Shown here: positions 55,510 through 64,000 of the stretch, in pieces
Numbering within the stretch: position 1 is the stretch's first letter
Layout of the letters: every line of letters begins with the position of its first letter
Assembly: GCF_013141865.1 (NCBI RefSeq)
Contig: NZ_RCST01000001.1
Span: forward strand, 372,001-436,000
Length of the DNA: 64,000 bases
DNA from: Methylomonas sp. ZR1
GTDB lineage: Bacteria; Pseudomonadota; Gammaproteobacteria; Methylococcales; Methylomonadaceae
Direction: 5' to 3'
The notes under the pieces: model-generated
What the model saw: only the letters and a program-made list of their open reading frames with translations
Told to the model about the DNA's origin: nothing
The model's database searches: none
Position numbers and translations under genes: made by a program

Positions 55510-56472
55510 ATGCACGACACCAAACCACTACTGGCCGACAGCGATTTTCCGGCCATTTTTCGCAAGTCGTTGCAGATTTTGCAAATCAATCTGGGCTATC
55601 GGTGCAACTTGAGCTGCGTGCATTGCCATGTCAACGCCGGCCCCAAACGTACCGAAATGATGAGTCGGGAGACTATCGATGAAATATTGGCGCTGGCCGA
55701 CGCCGCCAACATTCACAGCCTGGATCTGACCGGCGGCGCGCCGGAAATGCATCCGGATTTTCGCTATTTGGTGCGAGCCGCGCGGGATCGTGGCATAGCG
55801 GTGATCGACCGTTGCAATCTGACCATTCTGGAAGAACCTGAATACGCCGATCTCGCCGCGTTTCTGGCCGCGCAGCAGGTCAAGATCGTCGCCTCTCTGC
55901 CGTGTTATCTGGAAGAAAATGTCGACAAACAACGCGGCAAAGGCGTGTTCAAAGACAGCCTGGCGGCCTTGCAGCGTTTGAATCGGCTGGGTTATGGCCA
56001 GCCGGACAGCGGACTGGAATTGAATCTGGTGTTCAACCCGCAAGACGCGGTGTTGCCACCCGATCAACATAATCTGGAACGGGCTTATAAACAACATTTG
56101 CAGCAACATTACGGCATTGTCTTCAACCGCCTGTTTGCCATCGCCAATATGCCGATTCAGCGCTTCGGCAGCACCTTGGTCAGTCTCGGGCGCTTCGAAG
56201 CTTATCTGACATTACTGAAAGACAGTTATCGTGCGGACAACCTTGAAAACCTGATGTGCCTGAATACCCTCAGTATCGACTGGCAAGGTTACGTCTACGA
56301 CTGCGATTTCAACCAAATGCTGGGTTTGCCCTTGGGCGCTACAGCCAAACCCCAAACCCATATCAGCGAGTTGCGACTTGAGCCACTGCAAGGCGCCCCC
56401 ATCGCCACCGCCGCCCATTGTTACGGTTGCACGGCCGGCCAAGGTAGCAGTTGCGGTGGGGCTTTAGGATAA
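55510..56472 (+). CDS. arsS: ArsS-like arsenosugar biosynthesis radical SAM protein
   Basis: The 320-residue product has the radical SAM cluster motif CNLSCVHC at C32, C36 and C39, the SAM-binding LDLTGGAPEMHPDFRYLV, and a C-terminal DUF3641 region with YVYDCDFNQM and a cysteine-rich end, HCYGCTAGQGSSCGG. ArsS-family enzymes act on arsenicals in arsenosugar formation, though the substrate of this one is inferred. The adjacent transferase (DUF2064) is a regular companion. Confidence 0.9.
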   Translation: MHDTKPLLADSDFPAIFRKSLQILQINLGYRCNLSCVHCHVNAGPKRTEMMSRETIDEILALADAANIHSLDLTGGAPEMHPDFRYLVRAARDRGIAVIDRCNLTILEEPEYADLAAFLAAQQVKIVASLPCYLEENVDKQRGKGVFKDSLAALQRLNRLGYGQPDSGLELNLVFNPQDAVLPPDQHNLERAYKQHLQQHYGIVFNRLFAIANMPIQRFGSTLVSLGRFEAYLTLLKDSYRADNLENLMCLNTLSIDWQGYVYDCDFNQMLGLPLGATAKPQTHISELRLEPLQGAPIATAAHCYGCTAGQGSSCGGALG

Positions 56473-56482
56473 ATCCAAGGGC

Positions 56483-58645
56483 ATGCCCCGTCGCATGAAG
56501 CCGTCAAGACTCATCTTACTACTGATAATGGCGGGATTGATCGGGCTGTTTTTCAGCTGTGATCTCCAGCATGAGCTAAGTCTGGACAACCTAAAATTAC
56601 AGCAAGCGGCGATAGTGGACTATCGCCAAAACAATCCGCTATCAGCGCTTGCCCTGTATGCTGGGCTGTACATCGCGGTTACTGGGTTGTCATTACCGGG
56701 GGCGACGATATTGACGCTGGCCGGCGGCGCGGTGTTCGGTTTGCTCTGGGGGACACTGATCGTCTCGTTTGCTTCCACTATCGGCGCGACGCTGGCGTTT
56801 TTGGCGGCACGGTTTTTGTTCCGAGACTGGGTCAAATCCCGCTTCGGCACCCGTTTGCAGGCTATCGACGACGGCGTGAGACGAGACGGTGCTGTTTATT
56901 TGTTTACCTTGCGTCTGGTGCCATTGTTCCCGTTCTTCATGATCAATCTGGCGATGGGTTTGACGCCCATCAAGACCAGGACTTTTTACTGGGTCAGCCA
57001 GCTAGGCATGCTGGCCGGCACCTTGGTTTACGTCAATGCCGGCACCCAGCTGGCAAAAATCGACTCCCTATCCGCTATTCTCTCTCCCGCTTTGTTGGGT
57101 TCGTTTGCCTTGCTCGGTGTGTTTCCATTAGCGGCGAAGAAAATGCTCGAAGTCATTCAACAGCGCAAAGTCTACGCGCGCTGGACCAAACCGGCGCGTT
57201 TCGACAACAACCTGATCGTCATCGGCGCGGGCGCCGGCGGCTTGGTCTCGGCTTATATCGCCGCGGCCGTCAAAGCCAAAGTCACGCTGATCGAAAAGCA
57301 CAAAATGGGCGGCGATTGCCTGAACACCGGTTGCGTGCCGTCGAAGGCGTTGATTCGCTCGGCCAAGTTGCTGTCGCATATCAAACGTGCTAAGGAATTC
57401 GGCATTGCCAAAGCCGAAGCCGAGTTCGATTTCGCCGAAGCGATGGCGCGGGTGCAGCGGGTGATCGAAACGATAGCGCCGCACGATTCCGTGGAGCGTT
57501 ATACCGCGCTGGGTGTGGAAGTGATCGAAGGCAGTGCCAAAATCGTCTCGCCCTGGGCGGTGGAAGTCACGACGGAAACCGGTGTGCAAACCCTCACTAG
57601 CCGCGCCATTGTCATCGCCGCTGGTGCTAGCCCCCTAGTGCCGCCGATAGCAGGACTGGAAAACATCGATTATCTGACCTCGGATAACGTCTGGAACTTG
57701 CGCGAATTGCCCAAGCGCCTGTTGGTGTTGGGCGGTGGTCCAATAGGCTGCGAACTGACGCAAACCTTCGCTCGCTTGGGTAGTCAGGTTACGCAGGTGG
57801 AAATGGCCCCGCGCATTATGCTTCGGGAAGATCCGGAGGTATCGGACATGGTCCAGGCTCGTTTCCAGGCGGAAGGCGTGGAGGTCAAAGTTCGGCATAC
57901 AGCCAAGGAATTTATTGTCGAAAACGGCGAACACATTCTGCTGGCCGAACATGTCGGCCAGATGGTCAGGATTGCCTTTGATAAGGTGCTGGTGGCGCTT
58001 GGCCGCTCGGCCAATGTGCAGGGTTACGGCGTGGAAGAAATGGGCATCGCCCTGTCGCCGCGCCGTACCTTGGACACCAATCCATTCCAGCAAACCAATT
58101 ATCCCAACATCTATGCGGTCGGCGACGTGGCCGGGCCGTACCAGTTTACCCACACCGCGGCGCATCAAGCCTGGTACGCGACGGTGAATGCGCTGTTTGG
58201 CCCCTTCAAAAAGTTTCGCACCGATTACGCCGTCATCCCTTGGTCAACCTTTACCGATCCGGAAGTGGCCCGCGTGGGTTTGAACGAGCAGGAGGCGCAA
58301 GCACAGAACATCGCGTATGAAGTCTCTACTTATGGCATTGATGACCTGGATAGAGCAATAGCCGACGGCGAGGCACACGGCTTCGTCAAAGTACTGACCG
58401 TGCCCGGGAAGGATAAAATCCTCGGCGTCACCATCGTTGGTGAACATGCCGGCGACTTACTGGCTGAATTTGTGCTGGCGATGAAGCACGGTATCGGTTT
58501 GAATAAAATCCTAGGCACTATTCATATCTATCCCACCCTGGCGGAAGCCAATAAGCATGTGGCGGGCGTCTGGAAACGCAATCATGCCCCGCAAGGTCTG
58601 CTGAAATGGCTGGGCCGTTATCACGCCTGGCGGCGCAAGGTTTAA
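56483..58645 (+). CDS. TVP38/DedA membrane domain fused to a mercuric-reductase-like flavoprotein
   Basis: The 720-residue product has an N-terminal SNARE-associated (TVP38) membrane domain (~1-225, LSLPGATILTLAGGAVFGLL, RLVPLFPFFMINLAMG). A complete class I pyridine-nucleotide disulfide oxidoreductase follows: FAD site IGAGAGGLVSAY, redox cysteines C279 and C284 in GGDCLNTGCVPSK, NAD site VLGGGPIGCEL, YAVGDVAGPYQFTH and the dimerisation domain with IHIYPTLAEANK. The natural fusion suggests membrane-linked thiol or metal redox chemistry. The cysteine pair of the mercuric-ion-binding tail is absent, so mercury is not implied. Confidence 0.9.
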   Translation: MPRRMKPSRLILLLIMAGLIGLFFSCDLQHELSLDNLKLQQAAIVDYRQNNPLSALALYAGLYIAVTGLSLPGATILTLAGGAVFGLLWGTLIVSFASTIGATLAFLAARFLFRDWVKSRFGTRLQAIDDGVRRDGAVYLFTLRLVPLFPFFMINLAMGLTPIKTRTFYWVSQLGMLAGTLVYVNAGTQLAKIDSLSAILSPALLGSFALLGVFPLAAKKMLEVIQQRKVYARWTKPARFDNNLIVIGAGAGGLVSAYIAAAVKAKVTLIEKHKMGGDCLNTGCVPSKALIRSAKLLSHIKRAKEFGIAKAEAEFDFAEAMARVQRVIETIAPHDSVERYTALGVEVIEGSAKIVSPWAVEVTTETGVQTLTSRAIVIAAGASPLVPPIAGLENIDYLTSDNVWNLRELPKRLLVLGGGPIGCELTQTFARLGSQVTQVEMAPRIMLREDPEVSDMVQARFQAEGVEVKVRHTAKEFIVENGEHILLAEHVGQMVRIAFDKVLVALGRSANVQGYGVEEMGIALSPRRTLDTNPFQQTNYPNIYAVGDVAGPYQFTHTAAHQAWYATVNALFGPFKKFRTDYAVIPWSTFTDPEVARVGLNEQEAQAQNIAYEVSTYGIDDLDRAIADGEAHGFVKVLTVPGKDKILGVTIVGEHAGDLLAEFVLAMKHGIGLNKILGTIHIYPTLAEANKHVAGVWKRNHAPQGLLKWLGRYHAWRRKV

Positions 58646-58648
58646 GCC

Positions 58649-59266
58649 ATGCCAGCGCTCTATCCCGACAGTGTGCTTATGATTTTTTGCAAAGCGCCGA
58701 TTCCCGGCCAAGTCAAAACCCGGCTGCAACCAGCCTTAAATGCCGAACAGGCTGCCGCAGCACACCGGCAACTGACTTCTATGACCCTGGACCGCGCCTT
58801 CGAGCAGCCTTTGTGTGCGGTCGAACTGCATTGCGCGCCAGACGCCAGCCATGGCTTTTTTCAGGAGTGTGCGCGGCGTTATCCGTTGACGCTCAAAGGG
58901 CAATCCGGCGCCGACTTGGGCGAACGCATGCACCACGCCTTTGCTGATGCCTTAGGCCGTTACCGTCACGCCATGCTGATGGGTTGCGATTGCCCCAGTC
59001 TGTCGAGTGACGATCTGCATCGCGCATTAGTGGTCTTACACGAAGGTCATGATGCGGTTATCGCACCAGCCGACGACGGCGGTTATGTGCTGATCGGCTT
59101 AAACGAAACGCAACCGAGACTGTTCAGCGACATGAGCTGGGGCCATGATCAGGTCATGGCCACCACGCGCAGTCGGGCAAATGAAATGGGTTTGAACCTT
59201 TACGAACTGGATAGCCAATGGGATGTGGACACTTACTCCGACTGGCTGCGTTATTCGGCTATGTAA
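58649..59266 (+). CDS. DUF2064/TIGR04282 glycosyltransferase-like protein
   Basis: The 205-residue product has the nucleotidyltransferase-like fold of the TIGR04282 family linked to arsenosugar biosynthesis: MIFCKAPIPGQVKTRLQP, LMGCDCPSLSSDDLHRAL, PADDGGYVLIGL and WDVDTYSDWLRY. It starts 3 bp after the flavoprotein gene, making it the fourth gene of the operon. Confidence 0.9.
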   Translation: MPALYPDSVLMIFCKAPIPGQVKTRLQPALNAEQAAAAHRQLTSMTLDRAFEQPLCAVELHCAPDASHGFFQECARRYPLTLKGQSGADLGERMHHAFADALGRYRHAMLMGCDCPSLSSDDLHRALVVLHEGHDAVIAPADDGGYVLIGLNETQPRLFSDMSWGHDQVMATTRSRANEMGLNLYELDSQWDVDTYSDWLRYSAM

Positions 59267-59461
59267 ACATTATGGGCAAAACCTAGCTTGATTCGCGTTA
59301 TTGCCGGGAGGGGGGCGGAATTCAGGCATAGGCTGGAAAGCGAGAGCCCATGATTGAAGAGAACAGTTCACTGGCGATCGGCTCGTCGTCAATGTTGTGT
59401 AGCGAACCCGACAATTGAATAGCTGTCGAGTTGTTTCTGGCTGATTTTTAAGGATTTTTTA

Positions 59462-59480
59462 TTGGCATAACGCTTGCTTT
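59462..59480 (+). promoter_or_regulatory. Sigma-54 (-24/-12) promoter upstream of the YegP-like gene
   Basis: TTGGCATAACGCTTGCTTT matches the consensus TTGGCAN7TTGCW, with GG (59464-65) and GC (59476-77) exactly 12 bp apart. Transcription would start near 59489, giving a leader of about 100 nt before the gene at 59587. It is the only convincing sigma-54 promoter I found. The rest of 59267-59586 shows no gene I can support. Confidence 0.75.
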
Positions 59481-59586
59481 TGGATTTATAGCCTCTGCCG
59501 GTCACGCTTTGGCTCTTCTGTAGTCGGGAGATTGAAATTTGATCGGCGATGAACTTCCATTCAACTGTTAACTTCCGGGACAGAAT

Positions 59587-59922
59587 ATGCCAGCCACTTT
59601 TCAACTTAAAGCCAACGACGACAATCAGTATTCCTTTTCTTTTGTGAACAGTAAGGGCGAACTGATTCTGATCAGCGGCGATTACGATAACAAAGAAGAA
59701 GCTCTCCAGGGCATTAAAGAAGTGCGAACCGGCTCCTTAATGAGCAACCAGATTGCCGCCAGCAAGGTTCCTGAAGGCGATACTTTTTTTGTGATTAAAG
59801 ATGCGGCCGGTGCCATCATTGTAAAAAGCGTTTTATTTAATTCAAACATGGTATTCGACAATGCGCTGCACACGGTTAAAGACAATGCCTGCGTTGCCGA
59901 AATCGTCGATCTGACACTGTAA
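59587..59922 (+). CDS. YegP-like DUF1508 (UPF0339) protein
   Basis: The 111-residue product contains two DUF1508 units: ATFQLKANDDNQYSFSFVNSKGELILIS with NKEEALQGIKEVR, and the second FFVIKDAAGAIIVKSVLF with DNALHTVKDNA. The family forms small beta-alpha domains of unknown role, often stress linked. The preceding sigma-54 promoter implies regulation by nitrogen status or another NtrC-class signal. Confidence 0.9.
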   Translation: MPATFQLKANDDNQYSFSFVNSKGELILISGDYDNKEEALQGIKEVRTGSLMSNQIAASKVPEGDTFFVIKDAAGAIIVKSVLFNSNMVFDNALHTVKDNACVAEIVDLTL

Positions 59923-59978
59923 ACTTGGGCTGAAAGCGCTGCTTTAATTTTTACATAGCGAAAATAGGTAAAGACAAT

Positions 59979-60596
59979 ATGGGTGTCGAGCTAAAAATTG
60001 TTCGAGAGTTGGCCACGGTATGCGTGACTGCAAGCGAACTGGTGGCGATTGAAAATCTGCTTAAAGGCGAACTGACCAAGCCGGCATTCATCGAGCAATT
60101 CGACAAAATGGCAAACTCAATCAAGGAGTGTTACGGCGTAAGCATCGAGAGTCTAGAGACTTGGCTGGCGATGACCACCGAAACCGAGTTTTGCGAACAA
60201 TTCGATGCCGTCTATGCCCACCACAAAGCCACTTACCTGAGTATTACCAACCGGCCACGGGTGGCATCGGAGCGGGCTTACCTAGATTACATGCTGCTCC
60301 GGGAATTTAAGGAGGCCCAAACTGCTTATCCGCTGCTAAAACTGACCTTCGCACGCCTGGATGAGTTTATCGATAAATGGATAACCAACGATGCCTGGCT
60401 GGCAATGTCCATCGAGAATTTGGTAAAAATGCTCTATCGGTTTCTGACCGAGGTATCCGAGCTTAAGCAAAAAGACCCAACCGATGCATTCACTATTTAT
60501 CAAACGCTGATGGCCGCGCTACGCCCGTATTGCGCCTTGCTTGAAAATAACTGGATAGTCCTGGAAGAACCCGTTGGGCAGACTGAAACGGCATAA
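59979..60596 (+). CDS. Soluble helical hypothetical protein downstream of the YegP-like gene
   Basis: The 205-residue product is predicted almost entirely alpha-helical, with no signal peptide or membrane segment. Recognisable strings include LVAIENLLKGELTKPAFIEQ and WLAMTTETEFCEQFDAVYAH. It starts 57 bp after the DUF1508 gene and may share its sigma-54 transcript. I do not recognise the family. Confidence 0.7.
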   Translation: MGVELKIVRELATVCVTASELVAIENLLKGELTKPAFIEQFDKMANSIKECYGVSIESLETWLAMTTETEFCEQFDAVYAHHKATYLSITNRPRVASERAYLDYMLLREFKEAQTAYPLLKLTFARLDEFIDKWITNDAWLAMSIENLVKMLYRFLTEVSELKQKDPTDAFTIYQTLMAALRPYCALLENNWIVLEEPVGQTETA

Positions 60597-60653
60597 AGCC
60601 ATTTCAGAAACGCCGTTATGGGGTAGGGGACGGCATATTTAAGGTGCGCGTTG

Positions 60654-61166
60654 TTATTGGGCAAACAGCTTGCGTATCGTCCGCAGATTAATGCCCATCG
60701 CCACGGTCTCGGCCACCAATGCCGGCCAGGCCTGCCAGATGTAATCGTTGCTTATCCATGCAAGACTGGAAGCCAACAGCGCAACGCGCATGTGGCGATT
60801 GTTCAGGTAAAACAGAGCCAGTGTGGTGTTGATCACGGCAAAGGCCGGCAATAAAGAGACAGGGCCTTGCCAAGAGCATGCCGTAAGCCCGCTAAACAAA
60901 GCCACGAAGCTCGCCGCCGTCCAGTGTTTGTGCAAACCGCTCTCCAAACGGCTGGACAGCAGGGTGCGCAGGGCGGTACTGGCCATGGTCAAACCAGCGG
61001 TCCAGGCATCCAGCAACAGGTATTGAGCGGCCCACAGCACGGCCCCGGCTGCGGACCAACGCCGAAACGCTAAGCCATCCGGCAAACAATAAGCCCGCCA
61101 TTCCACCAGAATACCAATCCCGCCAATCAGGTAGGCGAGGTGCAGCAGATTCAAATCCAGTTGCAA
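60654..61166 (-). CDS. YgjV-family inner-membrane protein
   Basis: The product is a YgjV-family protein with about five hydrophobic segments (LAYLIGGIGILVEW, AAGAVLWAAQYLLLDAW, AINTTLALFYL-like end ETVAMGINLRTIRKL). TTG 61166 behind AAGG is the likely start, giving 170 residues. An ATG-type start at 61235 would overlap the malic enzyme gene by 26 bp and add a non-conserved N-terminus. The function of the family is unknown. Confidence 0.8.
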   Translation of the reverse strand: MQLDLNLLHLAYLIGGIGILVEWRAYCLPDGLAFRRWSAAGAVLWAAQYLLLDAWTAGLTMASTALRTLLSSRLESGLHKHWTAASFVALFSGLTACSWQGPVSLLPAFAVINTTLALFYLNNRHMRVALLASSLAWISNDYIWQAWPALVAETVAMGINLRTIRKLFAQ

Positions 61167-61209
61167 GCTATAAGCCTTACCGCTGAGCTTTGTAAGCGGG
61201 GAAATTCCA

Positions 61210-62952
61210 TTAATGCGTTGCCGTTGCCCCGGCATATTTGAACGGCAGATACTCGGCTTTCCAGAGATTGGCCTTAACGTAAGCTTCCAGATCGATGCCC
61301 ACTAAATCTTGCCGGGTCGCGGAGCCGTCTTCCAGCGCTTTAGCCAATACCCGATTAGCCACAAATAAACTGACTTGCTTCAGATCGCCCACCGGCGGGA
61401 AAATCAGGTCGGCAGCCGAACATTTCTCCACGATGTAGTCGGCCAAAGCATAGGCAGACTCCAAGACCATTGCGTCGCTAATCCGGCTGCACTCGCCCAA
61501 CACCGCGGCAAAGCCCAAGCCCGGAAATATAAAGGCATTATTGCCCTGCCCAATCGGATAAAGCCGGCCTTGATATTCGACGTCAGCGAATGGGCTGCCG
61601 GTCGCGACCATAGCCGACCCTTGCGTCCACACCAAGATGTCTTCCGGCGTGGCTTCGCAATTGGCGGTGGGGTTGGATAAAGGGAAAATAATGGGCTGGG
61701 CGTGGTTTGCCGCCATGGTTTTAATCACAGTCTCGGTGAACAAACCCGCTACACCGGTTAGTCCGAGCAATACCGTTGGCTTGGCGTGAGTGACCACCTC
61801 CAGTAGGTTGGGCACCCTATCATCGGGAATATCCCAGTCGTGGTAACTTTCCTGAGTATGCGATAGCGGTAATTTGTAGGCCTCGGTCGTAGCTTCCTTG
61901 ACCACCAGGCCATGCGCATCCACCACGAAAATCCGCTGCAGAATTTGCTCCATGGTTAAACCTTCGCGCAGCATGCCTTTTTTAATGGTACTGGCTACGC
62001 CGAATCCGCCGGCACCGGCGCCCACCACCACCACGGTTTGTTCTGCGAGGGTTTCGCCTTTTTTATGGCAAGCCGAGAGCAGACCTGCCAAGGCCATCGC
62101 CCCGGTACCCTGGATGTCGTCGTTAAAACAGGGCAGCAGATCTTTGTATTTGGCCAACAAATCGAAGGCGATGTTTTTCGCAAAATCTTCCCATTGGATA
62201 ATGGCTTTGGGCCAGACTGTTTGTACCGCGTTAACAAATTTATCGACCAATTCGAAATAAGGCTGGTCGTGCAAGCGCTTGCTATGCGCGCCCAAATAGA
62301 ACGGATCGTCCAACAATTCACTGCGGTTGGTGCCCACATCCAGATTGACCGGCAAGGTTTGAAACGGGCACATGCCGCCGCCGACGGTATACAGCCCCAG
62401 TTTGCCGATGCAAATCGCCAAACCGCCCATACCTTGGTCGCCGATACCCAAAATCGACGAAGAATCGGTCACCACAATCATGCGAATATCGTGTAACGGG
62501 TAGTTTTGTAAAATCGTTTCGGCCCGATCGATATTGGCTGCGGAAAAAGTCAAACCGCGCGTGCTGGTGAAGTTGGAACTGAATTGTTGCACCGCCAAGC
62601 CTATGGTTGGGGTGTAGACAACGGGCACCATTTCCTCAAGATGCCGTTCTAACAGCGCGTAAAACAACACCTCGTTGCGGTCCTGCAGAGCTCTGAGAAA
62701 TTGATACTTGGAAATATTGTTCGCTTGTTTTTGATAATTGACATACAAGCGGTCGAGTTGCTGCGCCATATCCGTGACTTGCGGCGGCAGCATGCCATCC
62801 AAGCCCAGTTCGATACGTTCCTGCACACTAAACGCGGTGCCTTTATTGGTGGCCGGTAGCCTGAGTAAGGTCACGCCCCGAATCGAAACCTCTACATATT
62901 TATTACCGTCGGCATCTAGCCGGTAGTCGAAATAATCGCTTAGCGTTGTCAT
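61210..62952 (-). CDS. NAD-dependent malic enzyme
   Basis: The enzyme decarboxylates malate to pyruvate with reduction of NAD(P). From ATG 62952 (AAGGA at 6 nt) it has 580 residues: VPVVYTPTIGLAVQQFS, RGLTFSA, VVTDSSSILGIGDQGMGGLA, FNDDIQGTGAMALAGLL and the Rossmann motif VVVGAGAGGFGVAS. The length and motifs fit the large NAD-preferring ME class (MaeA/SfcA). The expected RGLYIS-type tyrosine reads RGLTFS here. Confidence 0.93.
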   Translation of the reverse strand: MTTLSDYFDYRLDADGNKYVEVSIRGVTLLRLPATNKGTAFSVQERIELGLDGMLPPQVTDMAQQLDRLYVNYQKQANNISKYQFLRALQDRNEVLFYALLERHLEEMVPVVYTPTIGLAVQQFSSNFTSTRGLTFSAANIDRAETILQNYPLHDIRMIVVTDSSSILGIGDQGMGGLAICIGKLGLYTVGGGMCPFQTLPVNLDVGTNRSELLDDPFYLGAHSKRLHDQPYFELVDKFVNAVQTVWPKAIIQWEDFAKNIAFDLLAKYKDLLPCFNDDIQGTGAMALAGLLSACHKKGETLAEQTVVVVGAGAGGFGVASTIKKGMLREGLTMEQILQRIFVVDAHGLVVKEATTEAYKLPLSHTQESYHDWDIPDDRVPNLLEVVTHAKPTVLLGLTGVAGLFTETVIKTMAANHAQPIIFPLSNPTANCEATPEDILVWTQGSAMVATGSPFADVEYQGRLYPIGQGNNAFIFPGLGFAAVLGECSRISDAMVLESAYALADYIVEKCSAADLIFPPVGDLKQVSLFVANRVLAKALEDGSATRQDLVGIDLEAYVKANLWKAEYLPFKYAGATATH

Positions 62953-63220
62953 TAAGTTTCCTTGAAAATATTTAATCGAAATCCAGGGGCAAACCAGGAG
63001 CTCGAATAGCACAAACGATGGCGCGTGTTCCCTTTATAACAGCCTAATCGGCGATGCGGTAGCCGAAAACACGCTGAATCGGCACTTTTTTTGTCGCTTA
63101 TAGTTGCCGTGTTTCAAGGCGGTGCAATTACTGAGTGTTTACCGCAAAAATGCCCCAGATTGGCGCTTGTGAGATGATGTTCAGCAGGCTTTGCAAAGAC
63201 ACTTAACAAGACTTTCCCTC

Positions 63221-64000
63221 GTGAATCAAAAAACTCTGTTTGGTCATCCCATCGGCTTATTCGTGCTGTTTTTCACTGAAATGTGGGAGCGCTTTTCCTA
63301 TTACGGCATGCGCGCTTTGCTGGTGTTGTATATGACCCAGCATTTAATTCAAGCCGCGCAAACCGATACCTTGGTATTCGGATTTGCGATGCTACGGACT
63401 GGTTTGGAAGCCTTTTTCGGGCCTTTATCCACGCAAGCCCTGGCCTCGCAGATTTACGGTTTATATACCGGCTTGGTGTACTTCACCCCGCTGTTCGGCG
63501 GCATTTTGGCCGACCGAGTGTTGGGGCCGCGCAAATGCGTGATAGTCGGCTGCGTGTTGATGGCTATCGGCCATTTTTTGATGGTTGCCGAAGCGTTTTT
63601 CTTGTTGGCGCTGTTGTTTTTGATTTTAGGTAACGGCTGTTTCAAGCCCAACATTTCGACACAGGTGGGCAATTTATATCCCCCCGGCGATCCGCGCCGC
63701 GACGGCGCGTTTACGATTTTTTATATGGGCATCAACCTGGGCGCGTTTTTCTCGCCGTTGATCTGCGGCACCTTGGGGCAACGCTACGGCTGGCATTACG
63801 GCTTCGGCGCCGCCGGCGTCGGGATGTTGCTGGGTTTGCTGGTCTATCTGTTTGGGCAGAAATATCTGGGTGCGGATCAATTTGTTAAACCTGCGGCTGA
63901 GGTGATAAAGCCCGAACCGCTGACTACTAAAGAATGGCAGGCACTAGGCGGCTTAACGGCTTTAGCAGTGCTGAATATTTTGTTCTGGGCAGTTTACGAG
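63221..64000 (+). CDS. POT/PTR2-family proton-dependent oligopeptide transporter, 5' part
   Basis: The 260 visible codons begin at GTG 63221 and run off the window edge. The family signature FTEMWERFSYYGMRALLVLY (ExxERFxYY) is at residues 17-36. FTPLFGGILADRVLGPRK and the PTR2 motif GNGCFKPNISTQVGNLY follow. About seven membrane segments are seen. It would import di- and tripeptides with protons. The gene is divergent from the malic enzyme gene. Confidence 0.94.
   Translation, partial: MNQKTLFGHPIGLFVLFFTEMWERFSYYGMRALLVLYMTQHLIQAAQTDTLVFGFAMLRTGLEAFFGPLSTQALASQIYGLYTGLVYFTPLFGGILADRVLGPRKCVIVGCVLMAIGHFLMVAEAFFLLALLFLILGNGCFKPNISTQVGNLYPPGDPRRDGAFTIFYMGINLGAFFSPLICGTLGQRYGWHYGFGAAGVGMLLGLLVYLFGQKYLGADQFVKPAAEVIKPEPLTTKEWQALGGLTALAVLNILFWAVYE

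Noticed and set aside
59389..59604. 71-codon minus-strand frame before the YegP-like gene
   Set aside because: It covers the sigma-54 promoter and the YegP-like start, has no ribosome binding site, and its composition is low-complexity Lys/Ser.

Overview
The window reads as a chromosomal segment of a gammaproteobacterium of moderate GC content. The fatty-acid operon order, the purT/hemH/folE/lolA/mrcB housekeeping set and the urea-assimilation locus fit that class. A Methylomonas-like methanotroph is my impression, but no methane or methanol oxidation gene is present to prove it. The left edge cuts a glutathione peroxidase gene and the right edge cuts a POT-family peptide transporter gene.

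Positions 1-24 kb hold a urea uptake and hydrolysis locus, nearly all on the minus strand. In transcription order it is porin, urtA, urtB, urtC, urtD, urtE, an 82-residue membrane protein, ureD, ureA, ureB, ureC, ureE, ureF, ureG. A porin and an ABC importer would bring urea in, urease (UreABC) would hydrolyse it, and UreDEFG would deliver nickel. The locus has been opened between cistrons at urtB/urtC, ureD/ureA, ureC/ureE and ureF/ureG. At the first three, and at a fourth site next to a putative urea or nitrogen sensor, the extra DNA contains a pair of about 260-bp repeats in inverted orientation. Each pair bounds a short stretch with an AT-rich or unfamiliar gene: a beta-helix-like membrane protein, a membrane-anchored protein, a small lipoprotein, and a HEPN-like protein plus a RAYT transposase.

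The eight repeats share a complex fold: a terminal hairpin, two overlapping and competing helices, a 13-15 bp hairpin, and a closed multi-branched domain. The paired positions change together between copies. This covarying, pairwise inverted element family is the most novel thing I see in the window. A second, smaller family of REP palindromes is interspersed with it, and a RAYT gene sits between two of them.

From 23.7 to 28.0 kb, a fused NCS1 permease-histidine kinase and a LuxR-type response regulator follow the urea locus and probably sense a nitrogen compound. Positions 28-40 kb hold core genes: yceD-rpmF-plsX-fabH-fabD-fabG (without acpP/fabF), maf, an HDOD protein, a lytic transglycosylase, purT, a MutS-like protein, hemH, folE and dusA. 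Positions 41.9-48.0 kb hold an operon of an outer-membrane protein, a small periplasmic binding-like protein, a hybrid kinase and an NtrC-class activator, preceded by two related dyads. Positions 48-54.6 kb hold lolA, mrcB, a thioredoxin/DsbD-like fusion, a PilZ protein, an SprA-like protease and queG. Positions 54.8-59.3 kb hold an arsenosugar-type cluster (DUF3047, ArsS-like radical SAM, TVP38-mercuric reductase-like fusion, DUF2064 transferase). A good sigma-54 promoter at 59.46 kb precedes a YegP-like gene. No rRNA, tRNA or CRISPR array was seen.
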